5,653 nucleotides of DNA from assembly GCA_900754715.1 (NCBI GenBank), contig CAAEDX010000112.1, forward strand, positions 1-5,653, in the 5' to 3' direction. Below, one piece after another: positions 1 to 5,653 of the stretch. Numbering within the stretch: position 1 is the stretch's first letter; every line of letters starts with the position of its first letter. Made by a program: the position numbers and the translations under genes. Under the pieces are notes generated by a model. It saw only the letters and a list, made by a program, of their open reading frames with translations, searched no databases and was not told where the DNA came from. This stretch comes from Erysipelotrichaceae bacterium (GTDB lineage Bacteria; Bacillota_I; Bacilli_A; Erysipelotrichales; Erysipelotrichaceae).

Positions 1-1
1 A

Positions 2-163
2 TATATCAATCGCTATGCAGCACTGTTCCGGATACAAGAACTGTATCGAAAAATAAATGTACAGGAAATAATCACGAGCTTATTGATGAAGCTCAGACAT
101 TTCCATACAACATTTTTCATCCGACAGATACGAAATGAAGGTATTTTCAATGTGACCTTCTAA
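2..163 (+). CDS. 3' fragment of an unrecognised protein
   Basis: This frame is open from the left edge of the window and ends at TAA (161-163), giving 53 residues without a start codon in view. The translated tail is basic and hydrophobic, rich in Arg, Ile, Phe and Leu, with a helix-like stretch around residues 8-33. I do not recognise the family. The minus-strand frames are interrupted early. Plus frame 1 is also open to 138, so frame choice is not certain, but this one is the longest and has the most protein-like composition. The segment is visibly richer in A+T than all genes to the right and runs towards amrS. It may be the end of a transferred gene or a mobile-element remnant, but no transposase motif or terminal repeat is visible. 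A chance open frame in AT-rich intergenic DNA cannot be excluded. Confidence 0.35.
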   Translation, partial: YINRYAALFRIQELYRKINVQEIITSLLMKLRHFHTTFFIRQIRNEGIFNVTF

Positions 164-172
164 CCAGGTCAC
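152..172. other. Perfect 6-bp inverted repeat between converging frames
   Basis: GTGACC (152-157) and GGTCAC (167-172) are perfect inverted repeats around a 9-base loop that contains the TAA of the plus-strand fragment. Neither strand has a T-run right after it, so it is not a standard rho-independent terminator. It could be a weak end-of-transcript hairpin or a binding site. Function unknown. Confidence 0.35.
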
Positions 173-218
173 CAATTAGTGGGTTAAGCCTTGTAAAAAG
201 CATACTAGATGTCGGCCA

Positions 219-237
219 GCTTTTCCAGCGGAAAAGC
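219..237 (-). terminator. 8-bp stem-loop downstream of amrS, possible transcript end
   Basis: GCTTTTCC (219-226) and GGAAAAGC (230-237) form a perfect 8-bp stem with a 3-base loop, beginning 28 bases beyond the amrS stop codon. Position and stability suit the end of the two-gene operon. The U-tract of a classic intrinsic terminator is missing on the minus strand, the next T-run being about 20 bases further on. It may therefore act as a 3'-end stabiliser or as part of a non-canonical terminator. Confidence 0.4.
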
Positions 238-265
238 AAATTTCACCGTTTCATCACTTTTTGGC

Positions 266-1099
266 TCAGCAGTTTCCCGCGTGCACATGATGCAGATGCC
301 GCGCCGCGACATCTCTGAGGCGATGCACCGCATCCACAGCGGTCGCCTCACGATCCTGCATGTGATATCGCGGAAAGAAGCGCGTCACATGCAGCGGGAT
401 CTCTGGATCGATGGACGCAAGCCAGCTTGCTTCCGCTTCCATCTCTGCCGCCGTGTCATTCTCTCCTGGCACGATCAGCGTGGTCACTTCGACATGCACG
501 GCCTTCGCCGCCCGCGTGATAAAGCGCTGCACGGTGCGCAGATCGCCGCCCAGCTTTTGATAATATGCTTCGCTGAAGCCCTTCAGGTCGATGTTCATCG
601 CGTCAATGTGCGGCAGCAGCGCTTCCAGCACTTCCAGCTCAACGCTGCCATTGGTGACAAGGACATTTTTCATGCCTCGCGCATGCACGATGAGGGCGCA
701 GTCACGGACAAACTCATAGCCGACCAGCGGCTCATTGTACGTATATGCCACTCCGATATTGCCGCGCGGCCGCGCTTCTTCCGCCAGCTCTGCCAGCTGC
801 AGCGGCATCATCTCGATATGCGCTGCCGCTTTTTCCCCGCGCATCGAGATCTCATGATTCTGACAGAATGGACAAGTCAGGTTGCAGCCAAAGCTGCCCA
901 CGGACAAGATCTTGCTTCCGGGATAAAAGTGACGCAGCGGCTTCTTCTCGATCGGGTCCAGCGCCAGCGCCGTCAGCTTGCCATAATTGACGCTTGCGCT
1001 CTTGCCCTGCACATTTTTCCGGGCGCGGCACCGGCCCAGCTGTCCTGGGGCAAGCCGGCAATGGTGCATGCACACCGGACAGATCATCGTCTGATTCAA
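266..1099 (-). CDS. amrS: AmmeMemoRadiSam system radical SAM enzyme
   Basis: This is a 277-residue cytosolic radical SAM enzyme. The [4Fe-4S] cluster motif CxxxCxxC is at Cys72, Cys76 and Cys79 (context CNLTCPFCQNHE). An extra N-terminal cysteine set, Cys7, Cys10, Cys14 and Cys24, is typical of this branch and of activase-like relatives, and probably binds a second metal site. Further family-type segments are TYNEPL (120-125), VTNG (148-151), the IDLKGF strand (170-175), VPGEND (210-215) and the TRFFPRY segment (239-245). The C-terminal GNC ending suits the shorter, roughly 280-residue form, so the gene looks complete. The start is TTG at 1097-1099, overlapping the preceding TGA as TTGA. The GGTGAGG at 1105-1111 lies 5 bases upstream, which favours TTG over the ATG four codons later (1085-1087). 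It is translationally coupled to the AMMECR1-Memo gene. The family assignment is strong; the substrate is unknown to me. Confidence 0.93.
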   Translation of the reverse strand: MNQTMICPVCMHHCRLAPGQLGRCRARKNVQGKSASVNYGKLTALALDPIEKKPLRHFYPGSKILSVGSFGCNLTCPFCQNHEISMRGEKAAAHIEMMPLQLAELAEEARPRGNIGVAYTYNEPLVGYEFVRDCALIVHARGMKNVLVTNGSVELEVLEALLPHIDAMNIDLKGFSEAYYQKLGGDLRTVQRFITRAAKAVHVEVTTLIVPGENDTAAEMEAEASWLASIDPEIPLHVTRFFPRYHMQDREATAVDAVHRLRDVAARHLHHVHAGNC

Positions 1100-2481
1100 T
1101 GATGCCTCACCACCTCGAAACGCGCAAGCGTGATATCCTTTGCATTTTCGGCAATGCCGCCCTTCTTTCGGGCGATACGCACTTGCTCAGCCGGTGTATC
1201 GATGCCATCCAGATCCGGCAGCAGCAATCCCCGCCGGTATCCGTCGCTGACGATGACCCCATAGCGTCTGACATCCAATTCTGCCTCCGAAGCGATGCGC
1301 TGAGGCTCCCCAAGCACATCGACGCTGTATTCCAGCGTATCCAGCTCCGCTTCGCTCACCGGCGGAAAACGTGGATCGCTGGAACAAGCGCTGATGGCAT
1401 TGGCAATGATCTCTTGTGCGATATCATGCTGCTGCGCGGTGATGGTGCCGATGCAGCCGCGCAGCTGTCCCTCCTGCTTCAGCGAGACAAACACCCCGGC
1501 GCTCTGCCGCATTTCCGCAGGCAGATCAGCCGGCCGCGCGCAGCTTGTGCCATGGCGCACATAATGCTCGACGCTGCGCCGCGCCAGCCTGACATATGCG
1601 TCCTCCCGGCCTCGGCGCGCATCGATCGTTTTTTTCAGTTCCCGTATATGCTGAGCCAGAAAATCACGATGCGCATCTTCTCCCTTGCTTTCATAAACAC
1701 AGACACCATATCCTACCCCGAAGGGACCTTCATAAGAGAGCTGCCGCGCATGGACAGCTGTGGCATCCAGTGCGCCGGCCATGATGACAAACGCGCGATG
1801 GCCGCATTCTCCGGCCTTCTCACAGAAGCTTTCTGTGAAGGAAAACAGCTGACCGAAAGCTGCTTCCCGCATGATCGTCATGATGCGCTGATCATATTCC
1901 GGACCTTCCGGACGAAAGCCATATGGCCCATCCGGCTTCAGCCGATGCGAAAGATCGCCGCTGGCGATGACCGCCACCTTGCGGCCCAGCCGCTGCGCCG
2001 TTTCCCGGATGCACTGCCCCAGCCGATAATGCATAGACAGCGCCAGCCCGGAAAGCCCGATGCGCACGACCTTATACCCCTGATCATAGTGATTCAGAAA
2101 CCACAGCGGGATCATCGTGCCATGATCCAGCCAGCGCCGACGCTCTCCCAGCGTACCAGCAGAAACGCCCTTTTCCTTGGCCAGCGACGAAAGAGCCTGA
2201 ACAAATTCCGTATCGTAAGCCGCGCTGATCTTGACTTGCGGCGCGCCGAACTCACGAAAATCACCAGAAGCCGAGGCCCCCGGAGAAAGGTGAAAGTAGT
2301 CCGCATACATGTGCGCATGCGGCGAAAGGATGACGACCGTATCCGGATGATGCGACGCGACATGCTGCATCGCTGCTTCATACGCACGGATCGTCGCGGC
2401 TATGCCGCGCTCCTCTCCTTTGCCCACATCCGGAATGATGAGCGGCGGATGCGGAACCATGACGGCAATCTGAACTGACAT
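1096..2481 (-). CDS. Fused Memo-like (LigB fold) and AMMECR1 protein, AmmeMemoRadiSam proteins B and A
   Basis: This is a 461-residue two-domain protein. Residues 1-265 match the Memo/class III extradiol dioxygenase (LigB) fold: VPHPP with His11, SPHAH with His55 and His57, LDHGTMIPLWFL with His121, ASGDLSH with His180, and a GECGHRAF segment. These histidines are the likely metal site, though Memo proteins are not proven dioxygenases. After a charged linker (about 266-294), residues 295-461 form an AMMECR1 domain with the diagnostic LRGCIG (341-346), SDPRFPPV (369-376) and LPDLDGIDTPAEQ near the C terminus. Both domains look intact. The start is ATG 2479-2481, because AGGAGG (2488-2493) lies 6 bases upstream. 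An in-frame ATG at 2494-2496 precedes that site and sits at the predicted transcript start, so it was rejected. It is first in an operon with amrS. The shared gene pair implies the two proteins act in one pathway, of unknown chemistry. Confidence 0.93.
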   Translation of the reverse strand: MSVQIAVMVPHPPLIIPDVGKGEERGIAATIRAYEAAMQHVASHHPDTVVILSPHAHMYADYFHLSPGASASGDFREFGAPQVKISAAYDTEFVQALSSLAKEKGVSAGTLGERRRWLDHGTMIPLWFLNHYDQGYKVVRIGLSGLALSMHYRLGQCIRETAQRLGRKVAVIASGDLSHRLKPDGPYGFRPEGPEYDQRIMTIMREAAFGQLFSFTESFCEKAGECGHRAFVIMAGALDATAVHARQLSYEGPFGVGYGVCVYESKGEDAHRDFLAQHIRELKKTIDARRGREDAYVRLARRSVEHYVRHGTSCARPADLPAEMRQSAGVFVSLKQEGQLRGCIGTITAQQHDIAQEIIANAISACSSDPRFPPVSEAELDTLEYSVDVLGEPQRIASEAELDVRRYGVIVSDGYRRGLLLPDLDGIDTPAEQVRIARKKGGIAENAKDITLARFEVVRHH

Positions 2482-2487
2482 ACCATC

Positions 2488-2493
2488 CCTCCT
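2488..2493 (-). promoter_or_regulatory. Ribosome binding site deciding the AMMECR1-Memo start
   Basis: On the minus strand AGGAGG lies 6 bases ahead of ATG 2481. Because this site would fall inside the coding region if the ATG at 2496 were used, it fixes the start at 2481. Confidence 0.85.
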
Positions 2494-2504
2494 CATTCTC
2501 CTTT

Positions 2505-2513
2505 ATTCTATCA
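2505..2513 (-). promoter_or_regulatory. Extended -10 promoter of the AmmeMemo-amrS operon
   Basis: On the minus strand TGA precedes TAGAAT, giving the extended -10 form TGnTAnAAT (TAGAAT at 2505-2510). No good -35 hexamer sits at 17 bases, which is tolerated with an extended -10. The predicted transcript start is about 2497-2499, leaving a leader of about 17 bases that contains the AGGAGG site. It lies just after the terminator of the upstream peptidase gene. Confidence 0.55.
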
Positions 2514-2540
2514 CACTTTTCTTTGTGCTCTGCACCCATG

Positions 2541-2575
2541 AAAAGTGAAAAGCCCCTTCCCATCAGGGAAGAGGC
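2541..2575 (-). terminator. Rho-independent terminator of the M28 peptidase gene
   Basis: On the minus strand a 10-bp stem (2566-2575 with 2552-2561, one G-U pair) closes a 4-base TGAT loop and is followed by TTTTCACTTTT. It starts about 70 bases after the peptidase stop codon and separates that gene from the AmmeMemo operon. Confidence 0.85.
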
Positions 2576-2646
2576 AATCGGTCAATGAAAGCAAACAGGC
2601 CGCGGCCGCCACCGCTTAAAACAAATGCCAGTTCCAGTAAGACGGT

Positions 2647-4806
2647 CTATCGTGCCAGCAGCTCGCTCAGCTGCCGCATCGAACTGCTTTCCTGACGGAT
2701 CATCTCTTGCAGCAGCTGACGCTGCTCTTCCAGCTCACGCGTGTAGAGCGCGATCTCTTCGCTGAAATCGCTGTCCCCGCTTTCTGCCTTTTCCAGCAGT
2801 GAGACCGTGGCCGGATACGTGTCGGCCAGCACAGCGCCTTTGCCTGTGCCCCAGAACAGATCATCTGGATTGCTTTCCTCCAGCAGGAAAGACTTGGATA
2901 TTGTGTTGGTCTCCACGCTGAAAGAATAATAGCCATACTCGGTCCCGCCATTGATCATCCAGGCCAGATCCAGCGCGCCGTTTCCTTCTTCATTGCTCAA
3001 TGTGCCTTGATCCAGGGCATCGATGACATCCTCGATCAGTTCCACGTTGTCCTGATAAGCCTCATGCTTGATGACGATATCCGAAGTCGAAAGGATGCCG
3101 ATGAAATGATCCTGCACAAAGCGGAAAGCTTCCAGCGTCTTGCTGTTCAGCGCCCTGCCCCGGGCACGGATCTCATCAAGCGTCTGCTGATCCGCGCCTT
3201 CTGCCAGCGCGTCCTGGTATTCGCGGTTGACGGCATCGATCGTTTCCTGATGCGTCTGCACCGCGCTGCGCAGCTCCTCCAGCGCGGCAAGATAAGGCTG
3301 CGCGGCATCTTCGGCCAATGTCGTGTCAAGCGCTTCCTGCAGATCATCACAGGCGGCGCGCAGATCAAGCTTCAGCGCCGGCGTCTGATCCAGATAGATG
3401 GCCAGAGCGCCGAAGGTGTTCAGGTTCGTCTGCATGACGGCCGCGCTGTACGTGTCTTTGTCATCTGCCGCCGTATGATAGCGCTGCTGGATCCAGCCAT
3501 CCTCTCCTTCCTGCGTGCCCGGGATATTGACGAAATAAGGCACGCCGGACGCGCGGTAAGACACGCCGTCCTCCATCGTGTTCGTGTCCACTGATTCGCT
3601 GCTGATGCCATCCGGATAGACCGCGTCGATTGGCTCTGCCAGCAGGCCGGACTCTTCCACGAATGACTTGGTCAACGCCGCAAATTCCGGCACACAGCTG
3701 ATCTGGCCCTGACTCATGCCGTCATAGAAAGCAGGCAGCTCAAAATTGATCATGGCGATCGTCTTGCCGGCCCATTCCGGATGCGCAGTGTTGATCATCT
3801 CCCAGGCGCCGGTCGTCCAGTCAAACTGCGTGCCGGAAGCGCCCCACTCCTCTGCGCCATGGGCGATGAACAAGATATCATTTTCTGGCTGATAGCCGGA
3901 ATCGACCATGCCCTTAGCCATGGCCAGAACGAGCCCGACAGCGCAGCTGTCATCCTGAAAGCCGTTGAAATACACATCGTAATGCCCGGACACGATGATC
4001 TGCTGCTCATCGCTGCGTCCCTTCAGCCGGCCGACCACATTGTAGCTGGTGCCTTGCTCCTCCTGCATCTCATTGTCCACGATGAGCGTGGCCATGTCAT
4101 TGCCTGCCTCGATCGCTTCCGCAAGCTGGCGGTACTGACTGGCACTGATGCTGACGCAGGGCATCACATCATCGGCGCATACATCCTGCATGTTGATCAT
4201 CTCATCAGAATACGTGGCATAGCCGCCCGTGTCATAAGTGACGATGGCCGCGGCGCCATGAAGATCGGCCTCATGCATGTACTGATCGATCCATGCCTCG
4301 TTCCACTGGTCCACCCCGGCGAGCACGATCTTTCCTTCCACATCTTTGCCCTCATAGGCCGCGGCCGTGCCATCGCCGACATCCACGATGGGCGCGCTGA
4401 TGCCATCCTCATCTGTGCCGCTTGTCGCATAAGATGCCGGCATGATGTCGATATCGGTGCCTGCCAGCGTCAATGAAGCGTCATTGAACTGCCAGCGGTC
4501 CACCGTGACCGGGACCTGCTCCACTTCCAGCCCGATTGCTTCCATCTGTTGGGCGATATAGCCTGCGGCCGCATGTTCGGCGTCTGAGCCGGCGGTGCGA
4601 AAGCCCAGCGAATTGGATAAGTATTCCGGATCATAGGCCAGCGTTTCCGCGATCTCATAGGCATAGCGTTCATCGACTGCGTCAAGATAGGCGTTGACCA
4701 GATCGGCCTGCGCGCCTTCCCCACTGATCATCGCCTGATCCGGCGCACATGCCGCAAGCGGCAGCAGCAATGCCGCGCAAAGCAGCTTCATCATTCTTTT
4801 CTTCAT
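2647..4806 (-). CDS. M28-family zinc aminopeptidase-like lipoprotein
   Basis: This is a 719-residue exported protein. Residues 1-19 are a lipoprotein signal (basic start, hydrophobic core, lipobox LAAC with the lipidated cysteine at Cys20), so it should be anchored on the outer face of the membrane. A PA-like insert covers roughly 136-245. The M28 catalytic core follows, with SGHYD (His275, Asp277), the Asp285-Asp286 pair, AHGAEEWG (Glu319 as likely general base, Glu320 as ligand), a candidate ligand at Glu356 in NFELPAF, and the last histidine at His444 in YHTAADD. All expected two-zinc positions appear filled, so it is probably active, releasing amino acids or dipeptides from peptides outside the cell. 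Residues from about 475 to the end are a long, acidic, mostly helical extension of unknown role. The start ATG 4804-4806 is chosen because AAGGGAG (4814-4820) lies 7 bases ahead and it directly gives the signal peptide; an upstream in-frame ATG (4851) lies in a terminator loop. Confidence 0.9.
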   Translation of the reverse strand: MKKRMMKLLCAALLLPLAACAPDQAMISGEGAQADLVNAYLDAVDERYAYEIAETLAYDPEYLSNSLGFRTAGSDAEHAAAGYIAQQMEAIGLEVEQVPVTVDRWQFNDASLTLAGTDIDIMPASYATSGTDEDGISAPIVDVGDGTAAAYEGKDVEGKIVLAGVDQWNEAWIDQYMHEADLHGAAAIVTYDTGGYATYSDEMINMQDVCADDVMPCVSISASQYRQLAEAIEAGNDMATLIVDNEMQEEQGTSYNVVGRLKGRSDEQQIIVSGHYDVYFNGFQDDSCAVGLVLAMAKGMVDSGYQPENDILFIAHGAEEWGASGTQFDWTTGAWEMINTAHPEWAGKTIAMINFELPAFYDGMSQGQISCVPEFAALTKSFVEESGLLAEPIDAVYPDGISSESVDTNTMEDGVSYRASGVPYFVNIPGTQEGEDGWIQQRYHTAADDKDTYSAAVMQTNLNTFGALAIYLDQTPALKLDLRAACDDLQEALDTTLAEDAAQPYLAALEELRSAVQTHQETIDAVNREYQDALAEGADQQTLDEIRARGRALNSKTLEAFRFVQDHFIGILSTSDIVIKHEAYQDNVELIEDVIDALDQGTLSNEEGNGALDLAWMINGGTEYGYYSFSVETNTISKSFLLEESNPDDLFWGTGKGAVLADTYPATVSLLEKAESGDSDFSEEIALYTRELEEQRQLLQEMIRQESSSMRQLSELLAR

Positions 4807-4813
4807 CTTCCTA

Positions 4814-4820
4814 CTCCCTT
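4814..4820 (-). promoter_or_regulatory. Ribosome binding site of the M28 lipoprotein
   Basis: AAGGGAG on the minus strand lies 7 bases ahead of ATG 4806. It comes immediately after the tail of the terminator-like hairpin, so a transcript stopped there would lack this site. Confidence 0.7.
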
Positions 4821-4824
4821 CGTG

Positions 4825-4861
4825 CAAACGAAAAGGCATGGCCTTGCCCACACCATGCCTT
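4825..4861 (-). terminator. Terminator-like hairpin after the structured RNA, ahead of the M28 gene
   Basis: On the minus strand AAGGCATGG (4853-4861 region) pairs perfectly with CCATGCCTT (4833-4841) around an 11-base loop, and is followed by an interrupted T-rich tail, TTCGTTTG. It fits the 3' end of the upstream RNA. Because it lies only about 5 bases before the peptidase ribosome binding site, it could instead be a conditional attenuator. The opposite strand has no T-run, so it is directional. Confidence 0.65.
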
Positions 4862-4884
4862 GAAAACGAAAGAGCTGTATTCTG

Positions 4885-5143
4885 CCAGACATCTATGCCG
4901 CTGTCCGTTCATCACTCTTATTGATCTGTCCACAAGTTGATGTGCGCATAAGCGCCTGGTCATGTCATAACCAACTCATAAAACATGAGCCTTTTCGCTC
5001 AATCAATAAGGCAACAAAGTTGCCAGTCCGCACCCGCGGTACGGTCCCCGGCTCTTCGACGGGTCTTCGGCATTTGACCCGGCCGTCCGTGTAGCCTTGC
5101 TCTTTCCGCAGAAAGAGGGTCCAATAGATGTTCTGGATCGAAC
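4885..5143 (-). ncRNA. Large structured RNA of unknown family (candidate raiA-type RNA or riboswitch leader)
   Basis: This is a stretch without a credible protein gene, read from a near-consensus promoter with a predicted start near 5143. Its two ends pair: 5124-5136 with 4885-4896 gives 12 bp with a single bulged base (5131). Inside are hairpins at 5100-5117 (7 bp, 4-base loop), 5060-5081 (6 bp), 5028-5039 (4 bp), 5010-5024 (6 bp, 3-base loop), 4986-5001 (5 bp), 4957-4973 (4 bp) and 4944-4955 (4 bp). A second long-range helix, 5002-5009 with 4918-4925 (8 bp), encloses the last three. Such nested pairing is unlikely by chance. I looked for T-box, tmRNA, RNase P, SRP, SAM, FMN, TPP, lysine and glmS signatures and found none convincing. 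Size, closed multi-branch layout and phylum would fit the raiA RNA class, but I cannot confirm that from memory. The RNA's existence is well supported; its identity is open. Confidence 0.72.
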
Positions 5144-5149
5144 GCACAT

Positions 5150-5178
5150 TTTATACCATGCGTCCTGCTGCGTGTCAA
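5150..5178 (-). promoter_or_regulatory. Near-consensus sigma-A promoter of the structured RNA
   Basis: The minus strand shows a perfect -35 TTGACA (5173-5178), a 17-base spacer and -10 TATAAA (5150-5155) preceded by TGG, an extended -10. This is the strongest promoter in the window. The -35 box overlaps the TGA stop of the TIGR04076 gene (5175-5177). The predicted start is near 5143, seven bases before the closing stem of the RNA. Confidence 0.85.
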
Positions 5179-5537
5179 CGCTTTTTTTCATCATTTTCGA
5201 TCGGCGTATAGTCGATCTGGGAAGGGATATCGGTCGCCTCCAGCTTCATGATCACCGGCCGCAGCCCGTCATTGCAGCTGCAGATGGCAACACCTGGCTG
5301 CCGGATCCAATCGCCGTAATAAAACAATTCCTTCCCGGCCCCATGCGCCAAAGCAAACACATACTGATAGATTGCTTTCCATGCTTCATCGCAAAATCCC
5401 TGCGGCTTGGCATAATCGGCATAGAACACCTGTCCTTTACGCATCATCGGACAAGGTCCGAGCCCCTCGATGCCATATTCGCCCGCCAGCTCACTGTCCA
5501 GCGTCGTCTTTAAGATCGTGATCCTCACCTTGTTCAT
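5175..5537 (-). CDS. TIGR04076 family protein
   Basis: This is a 120-residue soluble protein without signal peptide or membrane segment. It matches the small TIGR04076 family of anaerobes, recognisable from EYGIEGLGPCPMM, GQVFYADYAKPQGFCDEAW, the LAHGAGKELFYYGDW block and CNDGLRPVIMKLEA. Four cysteines (29, 49, 86, 88) may form a metal or redox site; that is inference, since the family's function is not known to me. The acidic and basic tail after residue 103 is probably flexible. The start ATG 5535-5537 has a perfect AAGGAGG (5544-5550) 6 bases ahead, so a longer in-frame extension to 5606 is rejected; it would also run across the predicted promoter. No terminator is visible between its stop and the RNA promoter, so its message may run on into the structured RNA and end at the same hairpin. 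Confidence 0.9.
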   Translation of the reverse strand: MNKVRITILKTTLDSELAGEYGIEGLGPCPMMRKGQVFYADYAKPQGFCDEAWKAIYQYVFALAHGAGKELFYYGDWIRQPGVAICSCNDGLRPVIMKLEATDIPSQIDYTPIENDEKKR

Positions 5538-5543
5538 CTGTAT

Positions 5544-5550
5544 CCTCCTT
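5544..5550 (-). promoter_or_regulatory. Ribosome binding site deciding the TIGR04076 start
   Basis: A perfect AAGGAGG on the minus strand lies 6 bases ahead of ATG 5537. It excludes the longer reading frame that would begin at 5606. Confidence 0.85.
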
Positions 5551-5577
5551 CTCCATTTCCCTTGCTCATTCCTCCTT

Positions 5578-5606
5578 ATTGTAACGCAAAAAGCAAGAGC
5601 AGGCAA
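5578..5606 (-). promoter_or_regulatory. Promoter of the TIGR04076 gene
   Basis: The minus strand has -35 TTGCCT (5601-5606, four of six consensus bases), a 17-base spacer and -10 TACAAT (5578-5583, five of six). The predicted start is near 5571, giving a leader of about 34 bases that carries the AAGGAGG site. Confidence 0.6.
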
Positions 5607-5653
5607 AGCGCCTCAGCCCGAATGCCGACGCAATAAGAAGACATTCAGCGGCA

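Noticed and set aside
209..1102. Plus-strand open frame of 297 codons
   Set aside because: It is a shadow of amrS, with no recognisable motifs.
994..2478. Long plus-strand open frame of 494 codons
   Set aside because: It lies antisense to the AMMECR1-Memo gene, whose minus-strand product has clear conserved motifs. The plus product is rich in Arg, His, Asp and Ile in the manner of a shadow frame in GC-rich DNA and has no plausible ribosome binding site.
2482..2496. Upstream ATG at 2496 as start of the AMMECR1-Memo protein
   Set aside because: It would place the AGGAGG ribosome binding site inside the coding region and the start at the very 5' end of the transcript.
4940..5030. ZTP (pfl) riboswitch-like GGACTGGC on the minus strand
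   Set aside because: The required downstream CCGCCTGGGC-type half is absent, so the short match is not meaningful.
5020..5060. T-box-like ACCGCG in the minus-strand RNA
   Set aside because: The T-box bulge needs a TGGNACCGCG context, but here the bases before ACCGCG read GACCGT, and no stem I specifier or paired terminator follows in the usual arrangement.
4965..5147. Minus-strand open frame of 60 codons in the gap before the peptidase
   Set aside because: It would begin with GTG upstream of the predicted transcript start, has no ribosome binding site, and its whole length is explained by RNA pairings.
5534..5569. Eleven-codon upstream frame whose stop overlaps the TIGR04076 start (ATGA)
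   Set aside because: Its AAGGAGG is only one base from its ATG, and the ATG lies almost at the predicted transcript start, so translation is unlikely. The second AAGGAGG serves the main gene.

Overview
The window looks like part of a low-redundancy Firmicutes/Bacillota chromosome of fairly GC-rich composition. The evidence is strong AGGAGG-type ribosome binding sites, TTGACA/TATAAA-type promoters, short rho-independent terminators, a lipoprotein signal of Gram-positive type, and proteins that resemble clostridial or erysipelotrichial gut bacteria. The genus cannot be fixed from the sequence. All confidently called complete genes are on the minus strand, so transcription runs from high to low coordinates.

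In transcription order, the right end (5537-5175) holds a 120-residue cysteine-containing protein of the TIGR04076 family, with its own promoter (5578-5606) and a very good ribosome binding site. Its stop codon overlaps the -35 box of a near-consensus promoter (5150-5178) that points into a 370-base gap without a protein gene. That gap encodes what appears to be a large structured RNA: a 12-bp closing stem joins 5124-5136 to 4885-4896, another long-range helix and at least six local hairpins lie inside, and a terminator-like hairpin follows at 4825-4861. This RNA is the most interesting item here. It could be a free-standing non-coding RNA (the raiA-type RNA of Firmicutes is one untested candidate) or a riboswitch-like leader of the next gene, because the terminator sits directly ahead of that gene's ribosome binding site.

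Next is a 719-residue lipoprotein of the M28 zinc aminopeptidase family with a PA-type insert and a long helical C-terminal part (4806-2647), closed by a clear terminator (2541-2575). A new promoter (2505-2513) then drives a two-gene operon. Its first gene is a fused Memo-like (LigB-fold) and AMMECR1 protein (2481-1096), and its second is the partner radical SAM enzyme AmrS (1099-266), whose TTG start overlaps the previous stop. The A, B and radical SAM parts of the AmmeMemoRadiSam system are therefore complete in two genes. The exact reaction of that system is not something I can state from sequence.

The left 210 bases are distinctly AT-rich and contain the 3' end of an unrecognised plus-strand reading frame (2-163), which converges on amrS and may be foreign or degenerate DNA.
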